A stretch of 64,000 nucleotides of DNA from an uncultured Lachnospiraceae bacterium (lineage in GTDB: Bacteria > Bacillota > Clostridia > Lachnospirales > Lachnospiraceae). The stretch covers positions 23,484 through 87,483 of the forward strand of contig CANQRR010000009.1 of assembly GCA_947626285.1 (NCBI GenBank), given 5' to 3'. Both the position numbers and the translations under genes were made by a program. This document shows, one piece after another, positions 1 to 10,735 of the stretch (its first letter is position 1; every line of letters starts with the position of its first letter). The notes beneath the pieces are model-generated. The model was not told the DNA's origin. It was given only the letters and a program-made list of their open reading frames with translations, and ran no database searches.

Positions 1-669
1 GTCCGTGTTTGCGCATGAAGTGCTTGTTCTGGATGTTGGTAGGGGCAGAGGCTACCTTCGGATTGATCTGCTCGGTGAACATGGCCATCTTTGCGACTTC
101 TTCCAGAACAACGGAGTGGTAGACCGCCTGCGCGGCGTCCTTACCCCAGGTGAACGGGCCGTGATTGCGGCAGATGACAGCCGGTACGTAAGCTGGATTG
201 ATATCGCGGCCGCGGAAGGTCTCGACGATCACATGACCGGTATTCGTCTCGTAATCCTCCTCGATCTCCTCAGTCGTGAGGTTTCGCGCGCAAGGGATCG
301 GGCCGTAGAAATAGTCTGCGTGCGTCGTGCCGTAAGCCGGGATATCGCGTCCCGCCTGCGCCCAGGACACCGCGTAGGTGCTGTGCGTGTGCACGATGCC
401 GCCAATCTCCGGGAATTCATTGTAAAGGACGAGATGCGTCTTCGTGTCAGAAGACGGGTTCATGTCGCCCTCAACTTTATTTCCTTTCAGGTCCATGACG
501 ACCAGATCTTCCGGCTTGAGCTCCTCGTACTCGACGCCCGACGGCTTGATGACGAACAGCCCTTTCTCGCGGTCGATCCCGCTTACGTTGCCCCAAGTGT
601 AGGTGACAAGGCCTCTGCGCGGCAACTCCATGTTCGCTTCATATACTTTCTGCTTCAGTTCTTCTAACA
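1..669 (-). CDS. araD: L-ribulose-5-phosphate 4-epimerase, 3' end cut by window edge
   Basis: Reverse-strand translation from ATG at 669 reads [51 protein letters not shown]...[30 protein letters not shown], typical AraD; the + ORF in the track is its shadow. Confidence 0.93.
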
Positions 670-833
670 TATGATTTCCACCTTTCTATAGTTTCTTTCG
701 ATAAGATTTTTCTTTCCAACAGTATATCATACAGCCTTAAATACATCAATAAATGATATGAGAAATATTGAAAATATTGAAATAGGATTTGGCTTTTGCT
801 ATACTGAATGAAAATATTGGAGAGAAGAATGAA

Positions 834-3800
834 ATGAGAAGATCGGTTGCCCTAAAAACGCTCCTGCGTTCTCCTGTGAGAACTCTGTTGACGCTGTCTC
901 TGCTTGCGATGGCGTCATTTGTGTTGCTTTCCCGTGTCACAGATTACACGCTGATGCGCAGGGAGACGGAACAAGCTGAGAGTTTTTATCACGGAGTTGC
1001 CGCGCTGGATATCACCACGCCCACGGTATCCTATCAGGAGGACGGTACGCTGTATCAGTTTTCTCCGGACGACAAGCCGTGGCCGACAGCGGATGAGTTG
1101 AAGGCGTTTGCCTCGCTGCCTGGGGTGACAATGGCGGATACAAGGTATATGACGGCCGGACTGATCGAAGATTACAAGCGGCTGGTGAAGGATGGAGAGA
1201 CGGCTTACGGGACAGGGCAGTTTGTGCTGGAGGGCGACTATGCCGGCTATGAGGAGACTCCTGGTTCCGGGGATTTTATCCATCTGCTGCTGGAGAACGT
1301 CAGGCTGCTTGCGGGCGACGTTGTACTTGATCCCGAAAAGCCTCTTGAAATCGAGACGAGAAAACTGACGGAAGAAGAATATGAAGAATTACGGGCATCC
1401 GATTACTATTACGGCGAATTGCCCTTGTCCTTTTTTGAGGAGTCAAAGAAGGGAAGCCGCTGCCTTGTCACGGGAAATTACGACAGGACGAGCGGGCGGG
1501 AGCTGAGGCTTAACGTGATGGATGCGGACGCCAAAGCTTTCTGCGTCCTGGACAGTCTTGGAGAGGATTACCTTGAAAGCCCGGACTTTGCCTACCAGAA
1601 AGGACTGATTCGGGCGATTCGGCAGGATTCCCGTACCTTTGATATCGTCTATACTTCCGACATGCGTTCCATACCGCGTTTCAATGAGCGCAGCATGGTC
1701 ATCGCCGAGGGGAAGCCTCTGACCGCCGGGGACGAGGATGCCTGCGTGGTGAGCGAACTTTTCCTGGAGACCTATGGGCTGTCCGTCGGGGACAGGATCA
1801 CAGTGCAGCTGGGGGATAAGCTGACACCGCAAAATTCCATGGCAGGAGCGATGGCGCTCGGAGCCGGGAAACGTCTGGCGGACTTTGTATCTACGAAGGA
1901 GTTGGAGATTGCGGGCGCTTATCGGATGACGGATGATGTGCAGACGCGCATAGCGGAGTCGGAATGGGCGTACACGGAAAACACTGTTTTTGTACCGGCT
2001 TCGCTTTTGCCTGTGGCAGTGCCGGACGACTATGAGGGTAGTGCGGGCGAGTTCAGCGTGTTTGTAGAAAAGGCACAGGATATCGAAGCCTTCAAGGGAG
2101 CCGCAGAACCTCTGGCTGCCGAGATGGGGCTCGGGCTGCGCTTTTCGGATGGCGGTTGGATGCGGGTAAAAGACAGCTTCGAAAATGGTGAGCGCACCTC
2201 GCTTTTCACCGTCGTTTTCTATGTGTTTGGCGCGATGCTGGCGCAGTTCCTCGCAGTTTACCTGTATGTTGGAGGAGAGAAGAAATCATATGCCATCATG
2301 CGGACGCTCGGCGTCCCGGCGAGGAAGGCGGCGACTGCGATCGTGCTGCCGTTTGGGGTTTTGCTCGCAGTGGCGATTCCTGCAAGCAGTGCTGTCGGGA
2401 TCTTGTACACGTCCCGGACGGCGGCCGCGGCATTGAGCGGGCTGTCGGAGGGCATGCCGGAGGACTATGTTCTCAATGCGGCATTGTCGCTTAAAGTCAT
2501 CGTGGTATGTCTGTTGGCAGAGGCTGCCTACGTCATAGGTATCAGCTTTGCCGTTTTGGGGAAAATGCGGAAGATTCCTCCGCTTGAACTGCTGCAGGTG
2601 GGCTCTCAGACAGGAGCCACAAAAAGGGAGACCTCTGTTCGTCGGGAGGAGACTCCTCCTCCGGCTGATTTTGCGGTCTCAAAGCTTTTGGAAGCGGACG
2701 AAGCGCCTGTTTCCGGGGGATATTCCGCTTTTTGCCAGGTGACGACCTATGCGTTTCGCCAGATCAGGCGCAATATCGGGAAGACTTTGCTTTCGCTTCT
2801 CCTCGCGGTGGTGCTTTTCGCCGGAACGGGCGTTTTTATACTGGCGATGCATACCTATCAGGACGCCTTTTATGAAACGGATGTAACGGTGCGCGTCACG
2901 GGTTTTTCCTCCGATTCGATTAAGGTATTGTCCGAATCTGATCTGGCAAAGGGACTGTACTATTACGGGAAACTCAGTGTTCGCGCGGGCAGTGCGGGAA
3001 CCAGAAATCAGATGACGCTCACGAACGACCTGGAACGCTATCTGGAAGGCGCGCACAGGATCACTTACGCCGATGGGTATGACGCTTCCGTCTTTGAAAG
3101 CGACGAAGCCGTATGCCTGTTGGGGCAAACCGCAGCCGCGATGTTGAATGTTCAAGCCGGGGATGAGATCAGCTTTTTGACCGATGACCTGTATTCCTTT
3201 CTGCAGCAATTGTATGAGGAGGAATCTGCGTTTACGGAGGCGGTAGCCCGCGCGGGCATGCCGTATCGGGTGGCTGGCATCGTGGAATCGGCGGATGAAG
3301 ATGTAAATACCGGAATCTTTACTTCGGCGAACCGCGCGGCAGAGACTTTATACGGGCAGCCCTTTCCGATCGGATATTGCGAATGCATCCTCACGGACAA
3401 TGGAAGAATCCATGAGCTGAACGTCCTGCTGGATGAGCAAAAGAATCAGCAGCTGCAATACGCCCCGACGGCATCCTTCTATGTGGATACGGTGGCGCTT
3501 GAAAACATTCGCAGGATTCGTGACCTTCTGCAATCCTTGTTCCCTGTCGTCGTGGCTGCCACGGTTCTGCTTGCGCTGATCGGTTCCGCTCTGGTGATCA
3601 CGCAGTCGGCGACGGAAGCCGCATGTATGCGAATCCTTGGAACCGGAAGAAAGCGCGCCCGCTGTATGCTGGTATCGGGGCATCTTGCGCTGTGCCTGAT
3701 CGGGATGATTTTTGTGGCAGGACTGCTTTTGCTTGGCGCGCCCGCACTGTTTGCGGGAAGTGTTCGGACGTTTGCCGTCTGTTGGACCTTATATCTGGCA

Positions 3801-3881
3801 AGCTTTGTCTGCGGCGCATTTCTGGCAGCCGTGCAGCTTACCGGACAGCGGATACTTGAGCTTCTTCAGAGGAAGGAATAA
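834..3881 (+). CDS. FtsX/MacB-like ABC transporter permease
   Basis: About 1015 aa with an N-terminal TM, a large extracytoplasmic region and two FtsX-type TM blocks; followed by an ABC ATPase. Confidence 0.85.
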   Translation: MRRSVALKTLLRSPVRTLLTLSLLAMASFVLLSRVTDYTLMRRETEQAESFYHGVAALDITTPTVSYQEDGTLYQFSPDDKPWPTADELKAFASLPGVTMADTRYMTAGLIEDYKRLVKDGETAYGTGQFVLEGDYAGYEETPGSGDFIHLLLENVRLLAGDVVLDPEKPLEIETRKLTEEEYEELRASDYYYGELPLSFFEESKKGSRCLVTGNYDRTSGRELRLNVMDADAKAFCVLDSLGEDYLESPDFAYQKGLIRAIRQDSRTFDIVYTSDMRSIPRFNERSMVIAEGKPLTAGDEDACVVSELFLETYGLSVGDRITVQLGDKLTPQNSMAGAMALGAGKRLADFVSTKELEIAGAYRMTDDVQTRIAESEWAYTENTVFVPASLLPVAVPDDYEGSAGEFSVFVEKAQDIEAFKGAAEPLAAEMGLGLRFSDGGWMRVKDSFENGERTSLFTVVFYVFGAMLAQFLAVYLYVGGEKKSYAIMRTLGVPARKAATAIVLPFGVLLAVAIPASSAVGILYTSRTAAAALSGLSEGMPEDYVLNAALSLKVIVVCLLAEAAYVIGISFAVLGKMRKIPPLELLQVGSQTGATKRETSVRREETPPPADFAVSKLLEADEAPVSGGYSAFCQVTTYAFRQIRRNIGKTLLSLLLAVVLFAGTGVFILAMHTYQDAFYETDVTVRVTGFSSDSIKVLSESDLAKGLYYYGKLSVRAGSAGTRNQMTLTNDLERYLEGAHRITYADGYDASVFESDEAVCLLGQTAAAMLNVQAGDEISFLTDDLYSFLQQLYEEESAFTEAVARAGMPYRVAGIVESADEDVNTGIFTSANRAAETLYGQPFPIGYCECILTDNGRIHELNVLLDEQKNQQLQYAPTASFYVDTVALENIRRIRDLLQSLFPVVVAATVLLALIGSALVITQSATEAACMRILGTGRKRARCMLVSGHLALCLIGMIFVAGLLLLGAPALFAGSVRTFAVCWTLYLASFVCGAFLAAVQLTGQRILELLQRKE

Positions 3882-4011
3882 GCGTATTGGAACTCCTGCA
3901 GATGGAAGAACATGAGTATTGAAACTCCTGCAGATAAAAGAATGAGAGTATTGGATTTCTGGCAGATTAAGGAATAGGTGTATCTAAAATCCGAAGTGAA
4001 AGGAGGAAACG
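3852..4011 (+). repeat. 32-bp imperfect tandem repeat, 4 clear units plus 1 weak, starting in the 3' end of the permease CDS
   Basis: Units at 3852, 3884, 3916, 3948 (weak 3980): ATACTTGAGCTTCTTCAGAGGAAGGAATAAGC / GTATTGGAACTCCTGCAGATGGAAGAACATGA / GTATTGAAACTCCTGCAGATAAAAGAATGAGA / GTATTGGATTTCTGGCAGATTAAGGAATAGGT. Confidence 0.85.
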
Positions 4012-4013
4012 CC

Positions 4014-4697
4014 ATGTCGGCGCTAGCATTAAAAAACGTGACTTACCGCTATAAAAATTCGCCCAAAGCTGCTGTTTCAGGGATCTCCTGCCTGTTTGAG
4101 GAGGGAAAGGTCTACGCGATCACAGGACCTTCCGGCTCCGGCAAGTCGACCTTCCTTTCCCTGCTCGCTGGAATGGATCTTCCAACGGAGGGAGAGATCC
4201 TTCTCGACGGAGATAATATCGCGGGACTTGACCTTGACCGCTACCGCCGCGAGAGCATTTCCATGATCTTTCAGGCATTTCATCTCTTCCCGTTGCTCAC
4301 GGTCATGGAGAATGTCTGCTTTCCCATGGAGTTGTGCGGGGTGAACCCGAAAGATGCGAGAAAAAGGGCAGAAGCGCTGCTGGATGGCGTCGGTATCGCA
4401 GAGGAAAAGAGAAAGCGTTTCCCGTCAAAGCTGTCAGGAGGCGAACGGCAGCGGGTGGCGATCGCGCGAAGCCTCGCGTCAAACGCGAAGATCATTCTGG
4501 CGGATGAACCGACCGGAAATCTTGATTACGCAAACACACAGAATATTATTGAGATTCTGTGTGATCTTGCGCATAAAAAGGGATACTGCGTTATCATCGT
4601 TACCCATGACAGCGAAGTCGCCGAGGCGGCCGATGTGGCGTTTCGGATGAGGGACGGAGTATTGCAGACAGAATGGAGAGAAAAGGAAAATGGGTGA
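4014..4697 (+). CDS. ABC transporter ATP-binding protein (LolD/MacB type)
   Basis: Walker [10 protein letters not shown], signature [15 protein letters not shown], Walker [16 protein letters not shown] aaaggagg before ATG 4014. Confidence 0.93.
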   Translation: MSALALKNVTYRYKNSPKAAVSGISCLFEEGKVYAITGPSGSGKSTFLSLLAGMDLPTEGEILLDGDNIAGLDLDRYRRESISMIFQAFHLFPLLTVMENVCFPMELCGVNPKDARKRAEALLDGVGIAEEKRKRFPSKLSGGERQRVAIARSLASNAKIILADEPTGNLDYANTQNIIEILCDLAHKKGYCVIIVTHDSEVAEAADVAFRMRDGVLQTEWREKENG

Positions 4698-5331
4698 GCA
4701 GTCTCCGTTTCAGTCCGCACTGGCGGATTTTACGTATGACGTGGCAAGCGGCGGTGCCATTCGGCATCTGACGGATCTGGGCTATACGGCGAAGCAGATC
4801 TCGGAAACGCTCGCCTATCCGACGCCGATGAGGCGGATACAGGAGCAGATGTGGAAGAGACTTGTGGAGACAGCTGTGATCCTGGAGCAGGAGCCGGGCA
4901 GCCGCAGGGAGACCTCTGAGTTTGTCAGGGAATACGGAAAATACGGGCGGACAAGCTTTCGCAGGGTGTCCGGAACCGCGGCGCAGGGAAGCCGGGTCTG
5001 CGCATCAGAGATCACGGCGCGTGCTTCTGACCGGGAGGGCCTGCGCGGCCTTCTTTCGCGCAAGCTTGAGGAAAACGGGGCAAAGGATTCCTATGCTGCC
5101 TGCGATTTCGGATTACTGGCGGCTGACGAGCCGGAGAAATATCGGGAGTTACTGGCGGCGTTGGATGAACGGTGCAGGGAATATATCGTGGGACTGCCCT
5201 GGGAGCGAAAAACCGTGTATCACAGGCTGAATGAGCTGATGCAGGAGATCATATTCCGGCTGCTGGAAGCCGGTCTGTGGCGGGGAGACTGCTATTTCCT
5301 TGTTACCGGGGAGCGGGTTCATCTCATTTGA
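4690..5331 (+). CDS. hypothetical protein
   Basis: 213-aa ORF overlapping the ATPase stop by 8 nt, same operon; no family recognised. Confidence 0.65.
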   Translation: MGEQSPFQSALADFTYDVASGGAIRHLTDLGYTAKQISETLAYPTPMRRIQEQMWKRLVETAVILEQEPGSRRETSEFVREYGKYGRTSFRRVSGTAAQGSRVCASEITARASDREGLRGLLSRKLEENGAKDSYAACDFGLLAADEPEKYRELLAALDERCREYIVGLPWERKTVYHRLNELMQEIIFRLLEAGLWRGDCYFLVTGERVHLI

Positions 5332-5371
5332 CCTGGCAAAACAGGATACTGAGGAACGAAAGGCTGAATAT

Positions 5372-7228
5372 ATGATATTACGAATCAATGAATTGAAACT
5401 TCGCCCGGACCACACGCAGCAGGAGCTTTCGCTGGAAATACGGAAGATCCTGCGCCTTCGCGGAGAAGCGATGAGCTATGAGATCGTGCGCCGGTCGATC
5501 GACGCGCGGAAAAAGCCCGAGCTGAAATATGTCTACACGGTGGATGTGACAGTAGATGATCCGCGAGCGCTGTTGAAGCGGATTCGCAGTAACAAGGTCG
5601 TGCTCACGGATAAGAAGGAATATGCGTTTCCCTACTGTGGAAAGTTCACGGAGAAGTCGTCCGTCCAAAAAACTTTCAGCCAGAATAATGAAAAAAATCA
5701 GATTTTACAGATTGCACAGACTTCTGGAACACACAGTGTACAGAAGAGGAGTGACATACTCCCGCCGGTCGTGGTGGGGAGCGGTCCTGCCGGACTGTTC
5801 TGCGCGCTGATGCTTGCGCGGGCAGGACTGCGCCCGATCGTGTTGGAGCGCGGGGAGCCGGTCGACGACCGTGTGTACACGGTCAAGCGCTTCTGGGAGA
5901 GCGGCCGGCTGAATCCGCAGTCGAATGTGCAGTTCGGTGAGGGTGGGGCGGGCACGTTCTCAGACGGGAAGCTGAACACGCTGATCAAGGACCCGGATGG
6001 GAGGATCCGTTTTGTATTAAAGGAATTTGTCCGCGCGGGAGCGCCGGAAGAGATCCTGTATCACCACAAACCGCATATCGGGACAGATGTGCTGGTGGAT
6101 GTCGTTCGGACGATCCGGGAGGAGATCAAAGCGTTGGGCGGCGTGTTTTTCTTCAACAGCTGTCTGAGCGGGATTTTGCCTGTCACGCAGGTATCCGGGC
6201 ATGCAGACGCAAATTTGAACACTTCGGAAATGATGACAGGTGGGAAATATTCCACGGTTTCCGCTGTCCCAGCGGACGAAATTCTGCCGGTTTATACGCT
6301 TTCCATCAACCGCGGTGCGTGCACGCTGCAAACACAGCATTTGATCCTTGCAATCGGACACAGCGCCCGCGATACTTTTTTCATGCTGCATGAGCTTGGG
6401 CTTCCGATGCAGGCGAAGGCTTTTGCGGTCGGCCTGCGCATCGAGCATAAGCAGAAGACGATCAACGACGCGATGTACGGGGCAGATTACCCATATGAAC
6501 TGGGCGCGGCGCCGTACAAGCTGACGCACAAATGCGCGGACGGGAGGGGTGTATACTCTTTCTGCATGTGTCCGGGCGGTTATGTCGTGAACGCGTCCTC
6601 CGAGCCGGGGCGGACGGCGGTCAACGGCATGAGTTACAGCGGGCGCGACAGCGAGAACGCGAACAGCGCGATCGTCGTCACGGTCTCACCGGAGGATTAT
6701 CAAAAAGAGTATCAAGGAAGATCCCAGAGAGAGCGCAGGAACGGATGGCGCGATGAGCGCGGCTGTGATCCGCTCTCCGGCATTGCATTTCAGAGAAAGC
6801 TCGAGGAGGCGGCTTATGCGTGCGGCGGCGGTAAGATCCCGGTGCAGCGCTTCGAAGACTTCTGCACAGATGTCCCGACCACGGAATTCGGGGACGTCCG
6901 CCCGCAGTGCAAGGGGGCATATGTGATGTCCAATCTGCGCAGCATCCTGCCGGAGCGCCTGAATGAGAACATTATCGAGGGGATCCGAAGCTTTGGAAAG
7001 AAGATGGAGGGCTTCGATAGCCCGGACGCGCTCTTGTCCGGCGTGGAGAGCCGTACGTCTTCCCCGGTGCGGATCCTGCGCGGAGAGACCTGCCAGAGCA
7101 GCGCGTTTCCCGGCATCTATCCCTGCGGAGAGGGCGCAGGCTACGCAGGCGGCATCACCTCCGCGGCCGTAGACGGCATCCGCGTCGCAGAGCAGGTATG
7201 CAGGGCAATGGCTTTGCCGCAGAGTTGA
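5372..7228 (+). CDS. FAD-dependent oxidoreductase (uncharacterised FAD-dependent dehydrogenase family)
   Basis: VVGSGPAGLFCALMLARAGLRPIVLERG dinucleotide-binding motif; C-terminal GIYPCGEGAGYAGGITSAAVDGIRVAE. Confidence 0.88.
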   Translation: MILRINELKLRPDHTQQELSLEIRKILRLRGEAMSYEIVRRSIDARKKPELKYVYTVDVTVDDPRALLKRIRSNKVVLTDKKEYAFPYCGKFTEKSSVQKTFSQNNEKNQILQIAQTSGTHSVQKRSDILPPVVVGSGPAGLFCALMLARAGLRPIVLERGEPVDDRVYTVKRFWESGRLNPQSNVQFGEGGAGTFSDGKLNTLIKDPDGRIRFVLKEFVRAGAPEEILYHHKPHIGTDVLVDVVRTIREEIKALGGVFFFNSCLSGILPVTQVSGHADANLNTSEMMTGGKYSTVSAVPADEILPVYTLSINRGACTLQTQHLILAIGHSARDTFFMLHELGLPMQAKAFAVGLRIEHKQKTINDAMYGADYPYELGAAPYKLTHKCADGRGVYSFCMCPGGYVVNASSEPGRTAVNGMSYSGRDSENANSAIVVTVSPEDYQKEYQGRSQRERRNGWRDERGCDPLSGIAFQRKLEEAAYACGGGKIPVQRFEDFCTDVPTTEFGDVRPQCKGAYVMSNLRSILPERLNENIIEGIRSFGKKMEGFDSPDALLSGVESRTSSPVRILRGETCQSSAFPGIYPCGEGAGYAGGITSAAVDGIRVAEQVCRAMALPQS

Positions 7229-7327
7229 TCATCTCTGTGGGCGCAACCGATTGAAGTTCATGAAATTTTCAGAACTTTTTCTCGCTGGAAGTGTATACTT
7301 TCCTGAGAAATTGTGGTAAGATATTAA

Positions 7328-8110
7328 ATGGTTTATTGTGCTGACCGGGTGGAGAGTATCGGTACAAGCATGAAAGAAGCAAGATCATCAATAGGCGACG
7401 AGGCATTCCTACAGGAAAGCCCGCGCACAATGAGAAGTATACCAAAAGAGGAACGCCCTTACGAAAAGTGCCTTGAGCACGGAGCGGAAGCGCTGTCGGA
7501 CGCGGAACTGCTTGCCGTGGTCCTGCGTACGGGCGTCAAAGGCGAATCGGCATTGGAACTGTCAAGGAAGGTACTTGCTCAGCATGGGGAAGCGAACGGA
7601 CTCCTGGGCATTTATCACATGTCGATTTCTGATTTAACGAAAGTGAAGGGGCTTGGGCGGGTCAAGGCGATCCAGCTGAAATGCGTCGCCGAGCTGTCGC
7701 GCAGGATCGCGCGGGCTACGTTCTCCGAGGGAGTCATTTTTAAAGAGCCGGAGACGGTGGCTCGCTATTACATGGAGGAGCTGCGCCACCAGGAGCAGGA
7801 GGTGCTGATGCTTGCCATGCTCAACAGCAAGGGCAGGCTGATGAAGGATCAGGTTATCTCCAAGGGAACGGTGCGCGCTTCCCTGATCTCCCCGAGGGAG
7901 ATCTTTATTGAGGCGGTGCGGAACCAGGCAGTGAGCATTATCATGCTTCACAATCATCCGAGCGGAGACCCCATGCCCAGCCCGGAGGATCTGTTGCTGA
8001 CCAGACGTGTCAGAAAGGCGGGACATATTCTGGGGATCGAGCTTCAGGATCATATCATTATCGGGGATTGCCGGGCAGTCAGCATGAGGGAGCAGGGCTT
8101 CTGGCAGTGA
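7328..8110 (+). CDS. radC: DNA repair protein RadC (JAB-type)
   Basis: RPYEKCLEHGAEALSDAELLAVVLRTG and MLHNHPSGDPMPSPED motifs; start uncertain (7328/7370/7430). Confidence 0.93.
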   Translation: MVYCADRVESIGTSMKEARSSIGDEAFLQESPRTMRSIPKEERPYEKCLEHGAEALSDAELLAVVLRTGVKGESALELSRKVLAQHGEANGLLGIYHMSISDLTKVKGLGRVKAIQLKCVAELSRRIARATFSEGVIFKEPETVARYYMEELRHQEQEVLMLAMLNSKGRLMKDQVISKGTVRASLISPREIFIEAVRNQAVSIIMLHNHPSGDPMPSPEDLLLTRRVRKAGHILGIELQDHIIIGDCRAVSMREQGFWQ

Positions 8111-8134
8111 GGAATTTCTGAGGGGTACGTCAAG

Positions 8135-9154
8135 ATGCTATTTCAGAAGGTTTGCGGGATCGATCTGGGCACAGATACGATCAAGATACGGGATAAAAAC
8201 GGGAAATACTTTCTATACAGCAAGAACGTGATCGCGCTTCGGCAGGACGGTTCGCCCCTGGCGATCGGGGACGCCGCGTATGAGATCTATGAGAAGAATC
8301 CGACGAACATCCGCGTCGTCTGGCCGATGGCAGGCGGGGTGATCGCGAATTCGACGGAGATGGAGATGGTGCTGTCGCATCTTTTGAAGAAGTTCTCAGG
8401 CGTTTTCCGCACCGGAGCGTCGCTGTGCATCGCCGTGCCGAGTGATATCACACAGGTGGAGAAGCGCGCGTTCTTTCTTGTCATGCGCGGAAAGATCAAC
8501 GCCGGACGGATCCGCCTGATCGAGAAGGGGATCGCGGATGCGGTGAGTGCCGGGCTCCCGGTGCTCTCGACGCGCGGGCATATGGTCGTGAACATCGGCG
8601 CGGACACGACGGAGATCTCCGTGATCACCGCCGGAAAGGTGATCCTGAGCCAGACCATGAAGGTCGGCGGCCGCAGGCTGGACGAGGACATTGCGACGAT
8701 GGTGCGACGCAAATTCAATCTCAGCATCGGGCAGCAGACGGCGGAGTCTCTGAAGAACAATCTTGCGTTCATGATCAACGGACCGAAGCTTGAGCAGAAA
8801 GTGTTTGGGATCCACACGCTGTCCGGACTCCCGAAGTCCGATCTGATCCCATCGCTTGCGGTCAGCGTCGCGATTATCGACACGATCGACATGATCGTCG
8901 AGAACATCAAATCCATTTACAACCGAGTCCCGCCGCAGATCATGAAAGACATCACGAGAGAGGGCATCTATCTGACCGGAGGCGTCTCGATGATCCTGAA
9001 TCTGCCGGAGTATATCCGCAAGGAAATCGGGATCCCGCTGCACCACATACAGGATCCGCGCAACAGCACGATCCGCGGCCTGGTGGAGATCCTGAACAAC
9101 AAGGATTTGCGGAGATCCACCTACACGCTGAACGATCTGGCGCGGATGAGATAA
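8135..9154 (+). CDS. mreB: rod shape-determining protein MreB (divergent)
   Basis: Actin fold motifs GIDLGTDTIKI, VVNIGADTTEISVI, GIYLTGGVSMI; followed by mreC and mreD. Confidence 0.88.
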   Translation: MLFQKVCGIDLGTDTIKIRDKNGKYFLYSKNVIALRQDGSPLAIGDAAYEIYEKNPTNIRVVWPMAGGVIANSTEMEMVLSHLLKKFSGVFRTGASLCIAVPSDITQVEKRAFFLVMRGKINAGRIRLIEKGIADAVSAGLPVLSTRGHMVVNIGADTTEISVITAGKVILSQTMKVGGRRLDEDIATMVRRKFNLSIGQQTAESLKNNLAFMINGPKLEQKVFGIHTLSGLPKSDLIPSLAVSVAIIDTIDMIVENIKSIYNRVPPQIMKDITREGIYLTGGVSMILNLPEYIRKEIGIPLHHIQDPRNSTIRGLVEILNNKDLRRSTYTLNDLARMR

Positions 9155-9178
9155 AGACGAAAGACGGGAAATTTTGCC

Positions 9179-10165
9179 ATGAAAAAGACGACAAACGAAC
9201 AGTTGAAAAATAAATATCTGCTGGCGGCGCTCTCCGTGCTGTGCGTCCTGCTGATCCTGGTATCGTTCCTCGACAGCAGCGTGGTCGCCCCGGTCAAGCA
9301 GGTGAGCGGTTTTCTGATCACCCCGGTGCAGAAGGGGATCAACGGCTTCGGCTCCTGGCTGTCCGGGCTGACGGACAATTTCGAGGACGCGCAGACGCTG
9401 CGCGCGGAAAATGCGAACCTCCAGGCGCGGGTGGACACGCTGACGGAGGAGAACAGCCAGCTGGTACAGGACAGGGAAGAGCTGAGGCGCCTGCGAACGC
9501 TCTATGAGCTGGACGAGCAGTACGACGAATATGAGAAGATCGGAGCGCGTGTGATCGCGAAAGAGCCGGGGAACTGGTTCCAGCTCTTCACGATCGACAA
9601 GGGCTCCAGCGACGGGATCGAACCGGATATGAATGTCATCTCGGGCGGCGGCCTCGTCGGCATTGTGACGGAGACAGGCCCAAACTGGTCGACCGTCCGG
9701 GCGATCATAGACGACAACAGCAACGTGAGCGCGATGGTCTCCACGACCTCCGACCAGTGTATCATCGCCGGCGACCTCCGGCTAATCGACGAGGGTTCGC
9801 TGAACCTGATCCAGCTCACCGATGTGGACAATAAGGTACACGTAGGCGATAAGGTCGTCACCTCATATATCAGTGAGAAATTTCTTCCGGGTATTCTGGT
9901 CGGATACATCAGCGAGCTGAACAACGACGCGAACAATCTGACAAAATCCGGCTATATCACTCCGGTTGTGGATTTCCGTCATGTGCAGGAAGTGCTCGTG
10001 ATCCTAGAGAAGAAGGAGTATGTGCCGTCCGATTCGAAGTCTGAGCCGGCCCCTGAGGGCACGGATGCGGCGGATACGGGCGCGCAGGAAGCGCCGGATG
10101 CGCAGTCCCCGGACGGCGAAGCTGTACAGGACGAGCAAGCCCCGGCTGAGGGCGCCGGAGAGTAA
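9179..10165 (+). CDS. mreC: rod shape-determining protein MreC
   Basis: TM, coiled coil, GNWFQLFTIDKGSSDGIEPDMNVISGGGLVGIVTE; acidic Pro/Ala-rich C-terminal tail. Confidence 0.92.
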   Translation: MKKTTNEQLKNKYLLAALSVLCVLLILVSFLDSSVVAPVKQVSGFLITPVQKGINGFGSWLSGLTDNFEDAQTLRAENANLQARVDTLTEENSQLVQDREELRRLRTLYELDEQYDEYEKIGARVIAKEPGNWFQLFTIDKGSSDGIEPDMNVISGGGLVGIVTETGPNWSTVRAIIDDNSNVSAMVSTTSDQCIIAGDLRLIDEGSLNLIQLTDVDNKVHVGDKVVTSYISEKFLPGILVGYISELNNDANNLTKSGYITPVVDFRHVQEVLVILEKKEYVPSDSKSEPAPEGTDAADTGAQEAPDAQSPDGEAVQDEQAPAEGAGE

Positions 10166-10216
10166 AGGCTTTTCCGGCAATACCTGTTGCAACGCGGCGG
10201 AATGGAGATATTGTTT

Positions 10217-10735
10217 ATGAAACGAAAAATCACAATGGCGGTGCTGATCCTGCTGTTTTTGCTCCTGCAGTCTACGCTGTGCCAGAAGATCGCGGTGGCC
10301 TCGATCAAACCGAATCTGCTGATCATTCTGATCGTATCGTTCGGGCTGATGCGCGGGCGGAGATCCGGCATGATGATCGGATTCTTCTGCGGGCTGCTTG
10401 CGGATATCTTTTTTGAGAGCATCATCGGGTTCAACGCGATCATTTACATGTGGGTCGGTTATCTGAGCGGCTATTTTTACCGGATCTTTTACGACGACGA
10501 CATCAAGACGCCGCTGTTTCTGATCTCGGTCAGCGATCTGGCTTACGGGATCATCCATTATTGCTTCCGTTTCCTTTTGCGCGGGCGCATCCGGTTTTTT
10601 ACCTACCTGGGCCGGGTGATCCTGCCGGAAGTGTTCTACACGCTGATCCTGACGATCATCTGTTACCGGATCCTGTATCAGATCAATCAGTGGCTGAATC
10701 TGAGTGACAACAGAGGAGTGGACGGTTTTGTTTGA
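10217..10735 (+). CDS. mreD: rod shape-determining protein MreD
   Basis: Small polytopic membrane protein between mreC and PBP2. Confidence 0.85.
   Translation: MKRKITMAVLILLFLLLQSTLCQKIAVASIKPNLLIILIVSFGLMRGRRSGMMIGFFCGLLADIFFESIIGFNAIIYMWVGYLSGYFYRIFYDDDIKTPLFLISVSDLAYGIIHYCFRFLLRGRIRFFTYLGRVILPEVFYTLILTIICYRILYQINQWLNLSDNRGVDGFV

Noticed and set aside
5-667. 220-aa + strand ORF at the window start
   Set aside because: Antisense of araD, which is clearly recognisable on the - strand
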